Assembly: GCF_021026295.1 (NCBI RefSeq) | Contig: NZ_JAJNDA010000006.1 | Coordinates: forward strand, 186,001 to 250,000 | Direction: 5' to 3' | From: Actinomycetospora soli | GTDB lineage: Bacteria > Actinomycetota > Actinomycetes > Mycobacteriales > Pseudonocardiaceae | Length of the DNA stretch: 64,000 bases | Shown: piece after piece, positions 7,720 through 15,473 of the stretch | How the letters are laid out: each line of letters starts with the position of its first letter | Position numbering within the stretch: the first letter of the stretch is position 1 | Translations under genes and position numbers: made by a program | Notes under the pieces: model-generated | Databases searched by the model: none | Seen by the model: only the letters and a program-made list of their open reading frames with translations | Told to the model about the DNA's origin: nothing

Positions 7720-9374
7720 CCGGCTTCTCCTCCGGCCTCGCGGAGGGCCGCCACCCACGGGTCGGCCGGCTCCACGTCGACGAGCTCGTCGCGACCGCCG
7801 TGCCCCGTCAGTCGGCCCAGGGCGTCCAGGACCTGCCCCGCCGCTCGGACCCAACTGTCCACCATCACGTCGACGGCGTCAGCCGCGACACGAACGGGAC
7901 CCGAGAAGCGGGCCTCGCCCGCCAGTGCCTGCACCGTGCCGTCGTCGACGGCCACGACCGGGAACTCCTCGGGGACCTCGTCCAGACGCACCTCCACCGA
8001 CGGCCGGCCCTCGGCGGCGCGAGTCTCGAGCACGGCCTGCAGCGCCTCCTCGCCCCGACTCAGACGCGAGCGGAACTCGGCGGCCAGTTCCGCCTGCCGC
8101 TCGAGCACGGCGCGCTCGACGTCCTCCAGCCGACGGCCGACGGTGAGATCGATGTCGTCGGACGACAAGGGGCGCCCCGGCCCCGGTTCGTGATCACCGG
8201 CGCTGTTCAGCTCGGCGGCCGCGAGCCTCCATGCGGCCAGCCGACGCCACCGCTCCCCCAGCCGGACCACCACGACGATCGCCCCCGTCGTGTCGACGGC
8301 CCGACGCAGCGGGACGTCCTCGAGGAGTTGCGCCTCGAGCGAGAGGAACCACGCCCCGGCGGCGTCACCGTCCACGAGCAGGCGCAAGGTGGGCTGCAGG
8401 ATGAACGCGGCGTCGAGCGTCGCCGCGGCGGGCAGCAGCGGGCCACGCTCGCCGTACCGCCCGACGTCACGTCTCGCCCGCCGGGCACGCACCGTCCGGA
8501 CGAACTCGCCGGCCGGCAGATGGCCGGCTCCTAGAGCGCGGGCGAGGAGACCGGCCACCGGGCCACTGCCGCCGTACGGATTGGTGATCACGACGGCGAT
8601 CCGCGGGTCCCGGACGGGAGCATCGACGTGCGTCGACGGGACCAGCAGTGCTTGCTGGGAGGACCGGGTGCTGCTGAGCGAGGCACAGATGAGAGCGCCC
8701 GCGGCGACGAGCCGCGTGCCCTGCTGGACCAGGCCGCCCCGCGGCACCAGACCGCCGTGTTCCCAGCGGCTCGACTCCGATGCCTCCGACAACGCCCGGT
8801 CGATCTGTCCCCGGACACGTCGCACGTGCTCGTGCGTGGCGTCGTCGTCCTCCTGCGCCTCCACCAGCGGGACGACCTGATAGGCGTAGGGCACGGTCGT
8901 CACGCTGCCGCGCCGGACGGCGAGCACGGCTGTCCCGACGACGTCGGGGACCGCCTCGACCAGTTCGGCGATCCGATGCCGTCGGGCGCCCGCCTCGGCG
9001 GGAGTCGCGGCGGCGAGGCCCTGGTCGGCGAGCCGCATCACGAGGTCGTGCGCGACGGTCCACGTCTCACCACGGTCGGCCGCGTCGGTGTCGACCGCTT
9101 CGTGTCGCGTCGACCGCTCGTGCAACTCCTGCACTCCGCGATGCAGCACGCGAGCGATGTGCGCCTGGACCTCCGGCCGCTGGGCCCGGAAGCGGAACTC
9201 CCGCGCGCTGCTGCTCGGCGGCCGACCCTCGGCCTGCGCCTCCAGGCGGAGGAACCACCCCGCCACGGTCGCCCGGGCCACCCCGAGTTCTCGCGCGACG
9301 GCTTCCCGACTCAGTCCTGCTCTCGTCGCCCAGTCCGAGAGCAGGACGAGCACCGGGTCCGGCGGCGTCGACAT
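7716..9374 (-). CDS. large HTH-containing protein, putative sensor/regulator
   Basis: The product has 552 residues. ATG 9374 has GGGAGG 3 bases upstream. Residues about 8-40 (DWATRAGLSREAVARELG, then VARATVAGWF) form a clear helix-turn-helix. The remainder is alpha/beta with two blocks that look related to each other: VVGTAVLAVRRGSVTTVPYAY, and PRIAVVITNPYGGSG. A helical region at about 420-470 is rich in Glu, Arg and Ala and may be coiled coil. It heads an operon with an APH-like kinase and a glycosyltransferase-like protein, and may control that operon. No known family recognised outside the HTH. Confidence 0.65.
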   Translation of the reverse strand: MSTPPDPVLVLLSDWATRAGLSREAVARELGVARATVAGWFLRLEAQAEGRPPSSSAREFRFRAQRPEVQAHIARVLHRGVQELHERSTRHEAVDTDAADRGETWTVAHDLVMRLADQGLAAATPAEAGARRHRIAELVEAVPDVVGTAVLAVRRGSVTTVPYAYQVVPLVEAQEDDDATHEHVRRVRGQIDRALSEASESSRWEHGGLVPRGGLVQQGTRLVAAGALICASLSSTRSSQQALLVPSTHVDAPVRDPRIAVVITNPYGGSGPVAGLLARALGAGHLPAGEFVRTVRARRARRDVGRYGERGPLLPAAATLDAAFILQPTLRLLVDGDAAGAWFLSLEAQLLEDVPLRRAVDTTGAIVVVVRLGERWRRLAAWRLAAAELNSAGDHEPGPGRPLSSDDIDLTVGRRLEDVERAVLERQAELAAEFRSRLSRGEEALQAVLETRAAEGRPSVEVRLDEVPEEFPVVAVDDGTVQALAGEARFSGPVRVAADAVDVMVDSWVRAAGQVLDALGRLTGHGGRDELVDVEPADPWVAALREAGGEAG

Positions 9375-9512
9375 GGTCCTCCCTCGCTTTGGGCCGTTCG
9401 GCGCTAGGACGGCGCCCGACTCCCTCGTATCGTTCCACGCATCGTCGCGTCTGCGACGAAGCGCGACGCCACCACCGCGACGGAGCGCATCGGGACTGTA
9501 ACAGGGGGCGCC

Positions 9513-9734
9513 GTGAAGATCCTCATCCCGGCCGGGACCTTCGGCCGGATCGTGCTGTTCGCCCTTGTCCTCGGGTTCGTCGCCGGTCTCGTCGTGTCCT
9601 GCCAGGGACTCGAGAACCCGACGGACGTCGCCGCGATCGCCCGCGTCCACACGGAGCTCCGCGTCACGACGGTGCCGAGCTACGCCCCTCCATCCCCGAG
9701 CTCGGGGATGGAGGACCATCTCGCGACTTCCTAA
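9513..9734 (+). CDS. putative small lipoprotein
   Basis: The product has 73 residues from GTG 9513. Residues 10-30 are hydrophobic and end in FVAGLVVSCQG, an acceptable lipobox with Cys30. A short Asn/Thr/Val tail follows. The last third is encoded by the 28-base palindrome at 9687-9714, so either the palindrome inserted into the end of the gene or the real product is shorter. A GGGGGC run upstream is a modest ribosome site. It is divergent from the HTH operon. Uncertain. Confidence 0.4.
   Translation: MKILIPAGTFGRIVLFALVLGFVAGLVVSCQGLENPTDVAAIARVHTELRVTTVPSYAPPSPSSGMEDHLATS
9687..9714. repeat. 28-bp perfect palindrome, copy 2 of a GC-rich element
   Basis: Arms CCTCCATCCCCGAG and CTCGGGGATGGAGG meet with no loop, giving a perfect 28-base palindrome. 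The central 18 bases match the palindrome at 5805-5822 exactly. It lies within the last 20 codons of the small lipoprotein frame and on the other side of the same three-gene operon from copy 1, so the two copies bracket that operon. Confidence 0.6.
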
Positions 9735-9784
9735 CGTCATCCCCCATCGGTCGACTCGCGACCGACCGCCGGGAGCGGTGTCAG

Positions 9785-9862
9785 GTGAACGACGGACAGA
9801 TTCCCGTCGCCGTCGTGCTTCACTCACTCGCCGCTCCGGCGCAGATCACGATCTATTTCTGA
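9785..9862 (+). CDS. possible 25-residue leader peptide
   Basis: A GTG-initiated 25-codon frame ending in TGA at 9860-9862, directly before the ribosome site (TGAGGGG) of the zinc-finger peptide at 9872. The stop codon is embedded in that ribosome site, a layout seen in translationally coupled leaders. Its product would be a mostly hydrophobic peptide ending in an aromatic YF pair. There is no homology evidence and chance is a real possibility. Confidence 0.2.
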   Translation: MNDGQIPVAVVLHSLAAPAQITIYF

Positions 9863-9871
9863 GGGGATTCC

Positions 9872-10021
9872 ATGGCGACCTGTCGCGTGTGCAACGGCAA
9901 GAAAATCTGCAGTTCCTGTGGCGGCAAGGGCAAGAAGGGCGGCGTCTTCGTCTCGAGCTGCGAATCGTGTCGCGGCAAGGGGCACTGCGTGGCGTGCGAC
10001 GGCAAGGGGTGGCGGAACTGA
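9872..10021 (+). CDS. 49-residue DnaJ-type zinc-finger peptide
   Basis: Start ATG 9872 with GAGGGG 5 bases upstream; 49 codons. It has four CxxC motifs, three followed by GK: CRVCNGK, CSSCGGKGKKGG, CESCRGKG, CVACDGKGW. This matches the Cys-rich zinc-binding repeats of DnaJ (CxxCxGxG), reduced to a free-standing miniprotein that should bind two Zn ions. The J domain and the C-terminal domains of DnaJ are absent. Its TGA overlaps the next ATG by one base, so it is coupled to the membrane protein that follows and probably works with it. Confidence 0.75.
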   Translation: MATCRVCNGKKICSSCGGKGKKGGVFVSSCESCRGKGHCVACDGKGWRN

Positions 10022-10986
10022 TGGCGACGTTCCTCCTCATCGTCGTCGCGGTCATCGCGATCGCCGTGCTCGTCGCGAGTCGGAAGGCGGCGAGGCGTCG
10101 GGCCTTCGAGGCCGACGTCGTCGAGCGGCCCCTCCACCCGACGATCGCCGCGACATTCCGGCTCACGGAGTCGGGCCACTGGACCGACCGTCAGGCCGCG
10201 ATCGGGGCGGCCCGATCGCGGACCGACGACGTCCTCGGGGTGCTCGACCGGCACCGGGAGGCGCTCCTGCTCGTCCGGCACTCCCACTCCGCGGCCTTCG
10301 ACGGTCTGCTGGTGGTCACGCAGGGCCGCACGATCCGCTACGGCCGTTCCCGGGTCGAGATCCCGCACCACGGCGCCGAGACGAAGATTCTCGCGGGCGG
10401 GACCGACGGCAACCGGCCCGTCGTGGAGATCGTCGGCGCCGGGGACACGATCCACTTCGCACCGTCCGACCTCACCGAGGCCCGACTCATCTGTTCGGTG
10501 ATCGACATGTGGGCGGACAGCCCCGAGGTGGTGCCGGACCCCGCTGTCCGACTCGGTGCTCAGGGGATCGAGATCGACGACGTGCTGTTCACCGACACGC
10601 TGCGTCGGGCGGGCCACCCGATCACGCCGTTCAACCTGCGCTCGATCCACGAGCGGTTCGGCATGCAGCTCCACAACAAGGCCGTGCAGTACCTCGGGCT
10701 CGCCCACGGTGAGGCGGTCACGCAACGGTTCATGGCCGCGGCCGCACGCCCGGTCGACGATCGGGACCTTCCCGGCTGGCCGGTCCGCGTGATGCGCGAA
10801 TGGAGCGCGTTCGGCGAGGACATCGCTCCGGTCGCGGCGTTCTACCCGCTCTGGGTGCGGTCGGTACTGCTCGACACGGCGCGGACGGGCGGCTACCTGG
10901 CACACCCCGAGAAGCCGCTCTGCATGTGGATGAGCGATTGGTACGACGACGGCGGGCGCGGCGCGCGCCGCCGACTCCCCGCCTGA
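10021..10986 (+). CDS. membrane-anchored protein of unknown function
   Basis: The product has 321 residues from ATG 10021. Residues 3-20 are one TM helix followed by a basic stretch (RKAARRR), so the rest is cytoplasmic. A domain at about 45-180 alternates strands and turns and could be PH-like (LLVVTQGRTIRYGRSRVEIP). The C-terminal half contains FNLRSIHERFGMQLHNKAVQYLGLAHGEAVTQRF. It is coupled to the zinc-finger peptide and followed 28 bases later by two YbjN-like genes. No family recognised with certainty. Confidence 0.65.
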   Translation: MATFLLIVVAVIAIAVLVASRKAARRRAFEADVVERPLHPTIAATFRLTESGHWTDRQAAIGAARSRTDDVLGVLDRHREALLLVRHSHSAAFDGLLVVTQGRTIRYGRSRVEIPHHGAETKILAGGTDGNRPVVEIVGAGDTIHFAPSDLTEARLICSVIDMWADSPEVVPDPAVRLGAQGIEIDDVLFTDTLRRAGHPITPFNLRSIHERFGMQLHNKAVQYLGLAHGEAVTQRFMAAAARPVDDRDLPGWPVRVMREWSAFGEDIAPVAAFYPLWVRSVLLDTARTGGYLAHPEKPLCMWMSDWYDDGGRGARRRLPA

Positions 10987-11014
10987 ACCTCCCCCAAGAG
11001 AGACGAGGACGACC

Positions 11015-11410
11015 ATGGCGACCTGGGACCAACTCCGAGCGTACGTCCACGGGAACTACACCGTCAGTGGTGTCACCCAGCACGGCCAGCTGATCCTGCG
11101 GTTCGACCTGCCCAACGGTCGCTCGCAATCGGTGCTGATCTCCCGCGCGGTCGACGGGACCAACGGCAGGGAATGGGCGAAGGTCGAATCCGTGGTCGGC
11201 GAGATGACTGCGGTCGACCTCCCGGCCCTCTTCGAATTGATCCGCTACCAGGTCGTCGGCGCACTCGCGAAGAACGACGACTACGTGACGGTGCGCCATT
11301 CGATCCTGCTTGAGGACATGAGCCCCGACGAGTTCGAGGAACCGCTCGCAGCAGTCCTCGAGACCGCCGATTACCTGGAGAGCCGGGTCAGCGGTCAGGA
11401 TCGCTGGTGA
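11015..11410 (+). CDS. YbjN-like domain protein
   Basis: The product has 131 residues from ATG 11015, with GAGACGAGGA upstream. The pattern YVTVRHSILLEDMSPDEFEEP followed by helices matches the YbjN / type III secretion chaperone-like fold: five strands, then a helix that closes the sheet. In actinobacteria such proteins are small cytosolic proteins of unknown function, often in pairs. The next gene starts inside its stop (GTGA-type) and has the same general fold. Confidence 0.65.
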   Translation: MATWDQLRAYVHGNYTVSGVTQHGQLILRFDLPNGRSQSVLISRAVDGTNGREWAKVESVVGEMTAVDLPALFELIRYQVVGALAKNDDYVTVRHSILLEDMSPDEFEEPLAAVLETADYLESRVSGQDRW

Positions 11411-12012
11411 ACCTCCCCCACAACGAACTGAACAGGCGAGCTGCGAACACACCGGCGGCACTGCGACCCGGCTCCACCGCCCCACCGATGACGAAGACGG
11501 AGGCCCTCGACTTCATCCGCGGCTTCGGGCTGCGGCGCGCCGAGGACGGCGACGAGTTCGTCGAGTCCGAGTTCACGCCGGGCCGGTTCTTCTACGTCAC
11601 CGGCCAGGCGCACGCGGCGATCGTGATCTGGGGTGACGAGGACCAGTGGACCTTCAGCACGATCGCTGCAGCTCGGCTCAACATGCGTCCGACTCTCGAG
11701 CTCTATCGATATGTGGCCCGGTGGCGCTCCACCAGTGGGCTCGGGGCGCCGTACGTCATCGAGGACGGGGGCGCCGCGGTGCTGTGCGAGACGACGATCG
11801 GCGGGCGGTCGCTGTACCAGGAGTCGACCGCGTGGCGGGTGATGGTCACGGCCATCGACACGGTGTCCGACACGGCGCGGATCCTCGGCGAGGACCTGGC
11901 CGGGGCGGACGGGGTCCCGCTGACCGCGCGCGACCAGGTCGGGCTCGCCCTCCTGCTCGGCTGGTGGGAGATCACCGACCCGCGTGTCTCGCGCCTGATG
12001 GGTCTGACGTGA
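11407..12012 (+). CDS. second YbjN-like protein
   Basis: The product has 201 residues from GTG 11407, overlapping the previous stop by 4 bases. The first 35 residues are low complexity. The core has strands VIWGDEDQWTFSTIAAARL and a helix at YRYVARWRSTSG, compatible with a degenerate YbjN or chaperone-like domain. Residues 60-85 include FYVTGQAHAAIV. It is the last gene of the run; a strong hairpin follows at 12029-12078. Function unknown. Confidence 0.55.
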   Translation: MNLPHNELNRRAANTPAALRPGSTAPPMTKTEALDFIRGFGLRRAEDGDEFVESEFTPGRFFYVTGQAHAAIVIWGDEDQWTFSTIAAARLNMRPTLELYRYVARWRSTSGLGAPYVIEDGGAAVLCETTIGGRSLYQESTAWRVMVTAIDTVSDTARILGEDLAGADGVPLTARDQVGLALLLGWWEITDPRVSRLMGLT

Positions 12013-12028
12013 GGGCCGGGAGCAGCGT

Positions 12029-12078
12029 GCGGCTCGGGCCGTCCCCCCTGCCGCGCGGATCGCGCCGGCCCGAGCCGC
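12029..12078 (+). terminator. GC-rich hairpin after the YbjN-like pair
   Basis: Arms GCGGCTCGGGCC (12029-12040) and GGCCCGAGCCGC (12067-12078) are 12 bases and perfectly complementary, with a 26-base loop. It begins 17 bases after the TGA at 12010-12012. A likely terminator; there is no T-run. Confidence 0.6.
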
Positions 12079-12154
12079 GCGGCCACGGTGCCGGATCGGA
12101 GAGAGATCCCGCGTCGGGCGATCACCCGTCATCGCGGAGGGCGGTACCGACGTA

Positions 12155-13339
12155 GTGTCACTCGACGGGGGGACGATGGCGGCGACGATCGAGGTCCGGG
12201 AACCCGGGCCGGCGGTCCTGGGCATGCGCGCGAGCGGGCGGCGTTACGCCGCGGCGATCCGTGTGCTCACCCTGGTGCCGACCGTCGTCGTCGCAGCGGC
12301 CACGGCGGAGGACCCCGCGGTCGTCGTCCCGGTCCTCGCCGTCCTCGTGGCCTGGAGCGCCGTGTACGTCTGGCGGGTGCGTGGCGCACTTGGCCCGCCG
12401 CTCCCGCTGACGGACGCCGCGGTCCTCGTCGGCCTCGGTCTCTCCGCGCCCTGGACCGTGGCGTCGGACTGGCTCGCGAGCGGCCGGTCCTGGATCGTGC
12501 CGTTCCTCGCCTTCGCCTGCGTCGCCTATCAGTACAGCTGCCGCTTCGCGCTCGGCGTCGGTCTCGCGGTCGTCGTCATGGGATCGGCGTTCGTCGGGGC
12601 GGCGTGGGCGCTGCCGCCGGGGGCAAGCGCGTCGACCCTGGTGTCGGCGGTGTGGTCGACCGTCGTCGCCCTGCTCGCGACCCTCCTCTGGTCGCTCATC
12701 GAGCGGGGCGGGCGGCGCGCGGACGCGGCCCTGGCCGACCTCGAACGCGCCCGGCACGAACGCGAACTCGCCGTCTCGGTGCGCGAGGACCAGCGGGCCG
12801 TGGCCGCCGCCCTGCACGACACCGCCGCGGCCACCCTGCTCATGGTCGGGCTCGGCGAGGCCACCGACCGCCACCGGACAGCCGCTCGCGCAGCCCGGGA
12901 CCTCACGATCCTGGTGCAGGCGGGTGGCCTGCCGGACCGGCCCGTCGATGAGGCAGGGCCCCAGGATGTCGCGGCCCTCCTCGACACTCTCGAGGTGACC
13001 GCGCGCAGCCGCGGGCTGGCACCCGTCGTCGGGAAGGCCCCCGACGTCCTGCTGCCGGCGCCGGTGTTCGAGGCCTTCCTCGGCGCCGCCACCGAGTCCC
13101 TGACCAACGTCGCCGTGCACGCCGGTGTCACCGAGGTGCGCCTGGACGCGACGACGGGGGACGAGGAGCTCGTGCTGTGCGTGGCCGACGACGGCGTGGG
13201 CTTCGACGGCCACCTACCCGCGGAGCGGCGGGGCATCCGGCACTCGATCATCGACCGGGTCGCGGCGGTCGGCGGCACGGCCGCGGTGCATTCCCGACGA
13301 GGGGTCGGCACGGCGGTGGAGCTGCGATGGTCGCCCTGA
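12155..13339 (+). CDS. sensor histidine kinase, NarL-partner type
   Basis: The product has 394 residues from GTG 12155; ATG 12176 is an alternative with a G-run close upstream. Five or six TM helices fill residues 25-185. The dimerisation/phosphoacceptor region has AALHDTAAATLLM (the His of the HisKA_3 type). The ATPase domain has ATESLTNVAVHA (N box), DDGVGFDG (G1), and a RRGVGTAVEL terminal segment. It is the intact kinase of a two-component set; its stop overlaps the next gene by 13 bases. The signal is unknown. Confidence 0.9.
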   Translation: MSLDGGTMAATIEVREPGPAVLGMRASGRRYAAAIRVLTLVPTVVVAAATAEDPAVVVPVLAVLVAWSAVYVWRVRGALGPPLPLTDAAVLVGLGLSAPWTVASDWLASGRSWIVPFLAFACVAYQYSCRFALGVGLAVVVMGSAFVGAAWALPPGASASTLVSAVWSTVVALLATLLWSLIERGGRRADAALADLERARHERELAVSVREDQRAVAAALHDTAAATLLMVGLGEATDRHRTAARAARDLTILVQAGGLPDRPVDEAGPQDVAALLDTLEVTARSRGLAPVVGKAPDVLLPAPVFEAFLGAATESLTNVAVHAGVTEVRLDATTGDEELVLCVADDGVGFDGHLPAERRGIRHSIIDRVAAVGGTAAVHSRRGVGTAVELRWSP

Positions 13340-14493
13340 GCCGTGGGGACGACGGGGCGCAGGTCGCGGCCGAGCCGTTCCTCCGGGGGCTGCGGATCGC
13401 GGTGTGCGTGATCGCCGGCTTCGTCCTCATCCCGAGCGGCCTGATCCGCAACGCGGACGTCTACCGCCCGCTGGGCGTCCAGCTCGCCGCCTGGGCCCTG
13501 CTCGCGGCGGTCGTCGCGGTCGAGGCCGTCCTGCTGGTGCGGCACCGGTCGTGGGGCCGTGCGCGTTACCCCGTGCTCGTCCTCGTGCTCGCGACTTCAG
13601 TGGCGGCCCTGCTGACGATCCCGCCGGAGCAGGCGACGAGTTCCGCGAACTGGATCTACGGCGCGCTGGGGTGGACCGGGCTGATCCTGCTGTTCGACCG
13701 GCCGCTGCCGTGGATCGGCGGATTCCTGGCCGTGCACGGACTGTCGACCGCGCTCGTCGTGATCGGGGTGGATCGCGCCCCGGCGGACATCGGGCTCAAC
13801 CTCCTCGTCGCGTCGCTCGGCGCGCTCGGCTTCCCGCTGGCGACGGCGTTGGCCACGGCCACCGTCCGACGAGTGGCCGGGCAGGCCGCGGCGGCCTCCC
13901 GCGCCGCACAGCAGGTGCGGACCGAGGAGGCCGTGGCCGTCGAGCTGCACCGGGCCCGCCAGGACCGGTTCGCCGGGCTGCACGACTCCGCGCTCCCCCT
14001 GCTCCGTGGCCTCGCCGACCGCACGCTCGACCCTGCCGATCCCGACGTGCAGCGGGCGTGCGCGATCGAGGCCGCCCGAATGCGGCGGCTCTTCGCCGAG
14101 ACCGACGAGACGCCCGATCCCCTGCTTCACGAGGTCCGCCACGGGGTCGACTTCGCCGAGCGTCGCGGCGTGATCGTGGAGATGCAGGCGCGTGGTCGCT
14201 GGCCGGCACCCCCGCCGGCCGTGCGGCGCGCGCTGCTCGAGGCACCGATGGCCGCACTCGCCACGGCCGCGACCCGCGCCCGGGTCACCGTGCTCGGGGC
14301 CGACGACGTGCTGAGCGTCAGCGTCGTCGCGGACGGGGCCGTCGAGCCGTCGTCCGGGGCCGACGGGGTCGAGGTGCAGACCGCACGCGACCAGGACCAG
14401 ATGTGGGTGGAGGCCCGATGGACGATCCAGCCGACGCCCGCGTCACCGTCGCCCTCGTCGACGACCACAGCGCGATCCGCGACGGGGTCGTGA
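13327..14493 (+). CDS. second sensor-kinase-like protein with degenerate ATPase
   Basis: The product has 388 residues from ATG 13327. It has about five TM helices (residues 20-180) and a coiled region leading to RFAGLHDSALPLLRGL, a HisKA_3-like H box. The expected ATPase domain is eroded: no N-box Asn, no DxGxG loop, no G2 loop. It may therefore be phosphorylated in trans by the kinase at 12155 or be a pseudokinase. Its last 76 bases overlap the response regulator gene, and that tail is Ser/Thr-rich and probably unstructured. Confidence 0.75.
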   Translation: MVALSRGDDGAQVAAEPFLRGLRIAVCVIAGFVLIPSGLIRNADVYRPLGVQLAAWALLAAVVAVEAVLLVRHRSWGRARYPVLVLVLATSVAALLTIPPEQATSSANWIYGALGWTGLILLFDRPLPWIGGFLAVHGLSTALVVIGVDRAPADIGLNLLVASLGALGFPLATALATATVRRVAGQAAAASRAAQQVRTEEAVAVELHRARQDRFAGLHDSALPLLRGLADRTLDPADPDVQRACAIEAARMRRLFAETDETPDPLLHEVRHGVDFAERRGVIVEMQARGRWPAPPPAVRRALLEAPMAALATAATRARVTVLGADDVLSVSVVADGAVEPSSGADGVEVQTARDQDQMWVEARWTIQPTPASPSPSSTTTARSATGS

Positions 14494-15101
14494 GCTGGTT
14501 CGACCACGCCGACCCGCCGATCGACGTCCTCGTCGCCGACGACCGCATCAGCGCGGTCTGGCACCCGCCCGGCAGCGACGCGGACGTCGTCGTCCTGGAC
14601 CTGCAGCTCACCCCCACGCGGGGGCAGGAGTTCACCGCCCTGCGCGCACTCGTGGACGGCGGGCGACGCGTGGTGGTCTACACCCAGGATCTCAGCCGGG
14701 ACACCGCCGTGCGCTGCATCGACATCGGCGCGCTGGCCTTCGTCACCAAGAGCGAGGGCAAGGAGCACCTGGTCGCGGCCGTGCGTGCCGCTGCCGGCGG
14801 GCGTTCCTACACCCCGCCGGCGCTGAGCGGGTCGATGCTGACCGACGACGCCCCGGAGCGGCCGCAGCTGACCGCGCAGGAGTCCGCGGCGCTCCGGGCC
14901 TGGTTCAACTCGTCCTCGAAGAACCTCGCCGCGGCGCAGCTGGGGATCAGCCCGAAGACGCTCGAGACCTACATCAGCCGCGCCCGTGTGCGGTACGCGA
15001 ACGTCGGTCGCGCGGCGAAGACGAAGAGCGACCTGGTCGCCCGGGCGCTGGAGGACGGGCTCGTCGGGCTGGACGACCTCGCCTCGCGGCCGGAGGAGTG
15101 A
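14418..15101 (+). CDS. NarL/LuxR-family response regulator
   Basis: The product has 227 residues from ATG 14418. Receiver: acidic pair Asp15-Asp16, phosphoacceptor Asp61 in VVLDLQL, Thr89 and Lys111 in FVTKSEG. DNA-binding end: a LuxR-type HTH region (LTAQESAALRAWF, then LAAAQLGISPKTLETYISR), with variation from the classic GLSNKEIA. It is the output partner of the two sensor-like proteins immediately upstream, with overlapping genes. Confidence 0.9.
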   Translation: MDDPADARVTVALVDDHSAIRDGVVSWFDHADPPIDVLVADDRISAVWHPPGSDADVVVLDLQLTPTRGQEFTALRALVDGGRRVVVYTQDLSRDTAVRCIDIGALAFVTKSEGKEHLVAAVRAAAGGRSYTPPALSGSMLTDDAPERPQLTAQESAALRAWFNSSSKNLAAAQLGISPKTLETYISRARVRYANVGRAAKTKSDLVARALEDGLVGLDDLASRPEE

Positions 15102-15156
15102 ACTCGATGTCGTCGAACGGGACACCTCGAGCGTGGGCAGGAGATACCGTCCGTCC

Positions 15157-15432
15157 ATGACCGCGTCGATGGCAGAGCTCGAGGCCCGCATTGCGGCGCT
15201 CGAGGCCGAGCGCGTCGACTACCGCGCCGTCCTGGCTGCGGTCAACGCGCTCGGCGCGAATCAGCGGGACCTCTCCGGGCGGGTCGGTGCCACCGAGGCG
15301 GGCCTCGCCCGCGTCGAGGACCGGTTGACCTCCGTCGAGACCGCGACCGCCGACACGAACACCCGGGTGCGGTCATTGAAGGACTCCGTGGCCGAGATGA
15401 AGGACCTGCTGATCCGCGCTCTCGACCGCTAG
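15157..15432 (+). CDS. small coiled-coil protein
   Basis: The product has 91 residues from ATG 15157 (a second ATG at 15169). Almost the whole sequence is heptad-like (LEARIAALEAERVDYR, VGATEAGLARVEDRLTSVE, LKDSVAEMKDLLIRAL), predicting one long coiled coil with no other domain. A related design is encoded at 27078. Such proteins resemble the short coiled-coil partners of TA or phage tail systems, but no function can be assigned. Confidence 0.6.
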   Translation: MTASMAELEARIAALEAERVDYRAVLAAVNALGANQRDLSGRVGATEAGLARVEDRLTSVETATADTNTRVRSLKDSVAEMKDLLIRALDR

Positions 15433-15473
15433 GGCCGTCCGCTACAGCAGGCCCGGGTCCGCACCGCTCGCAC

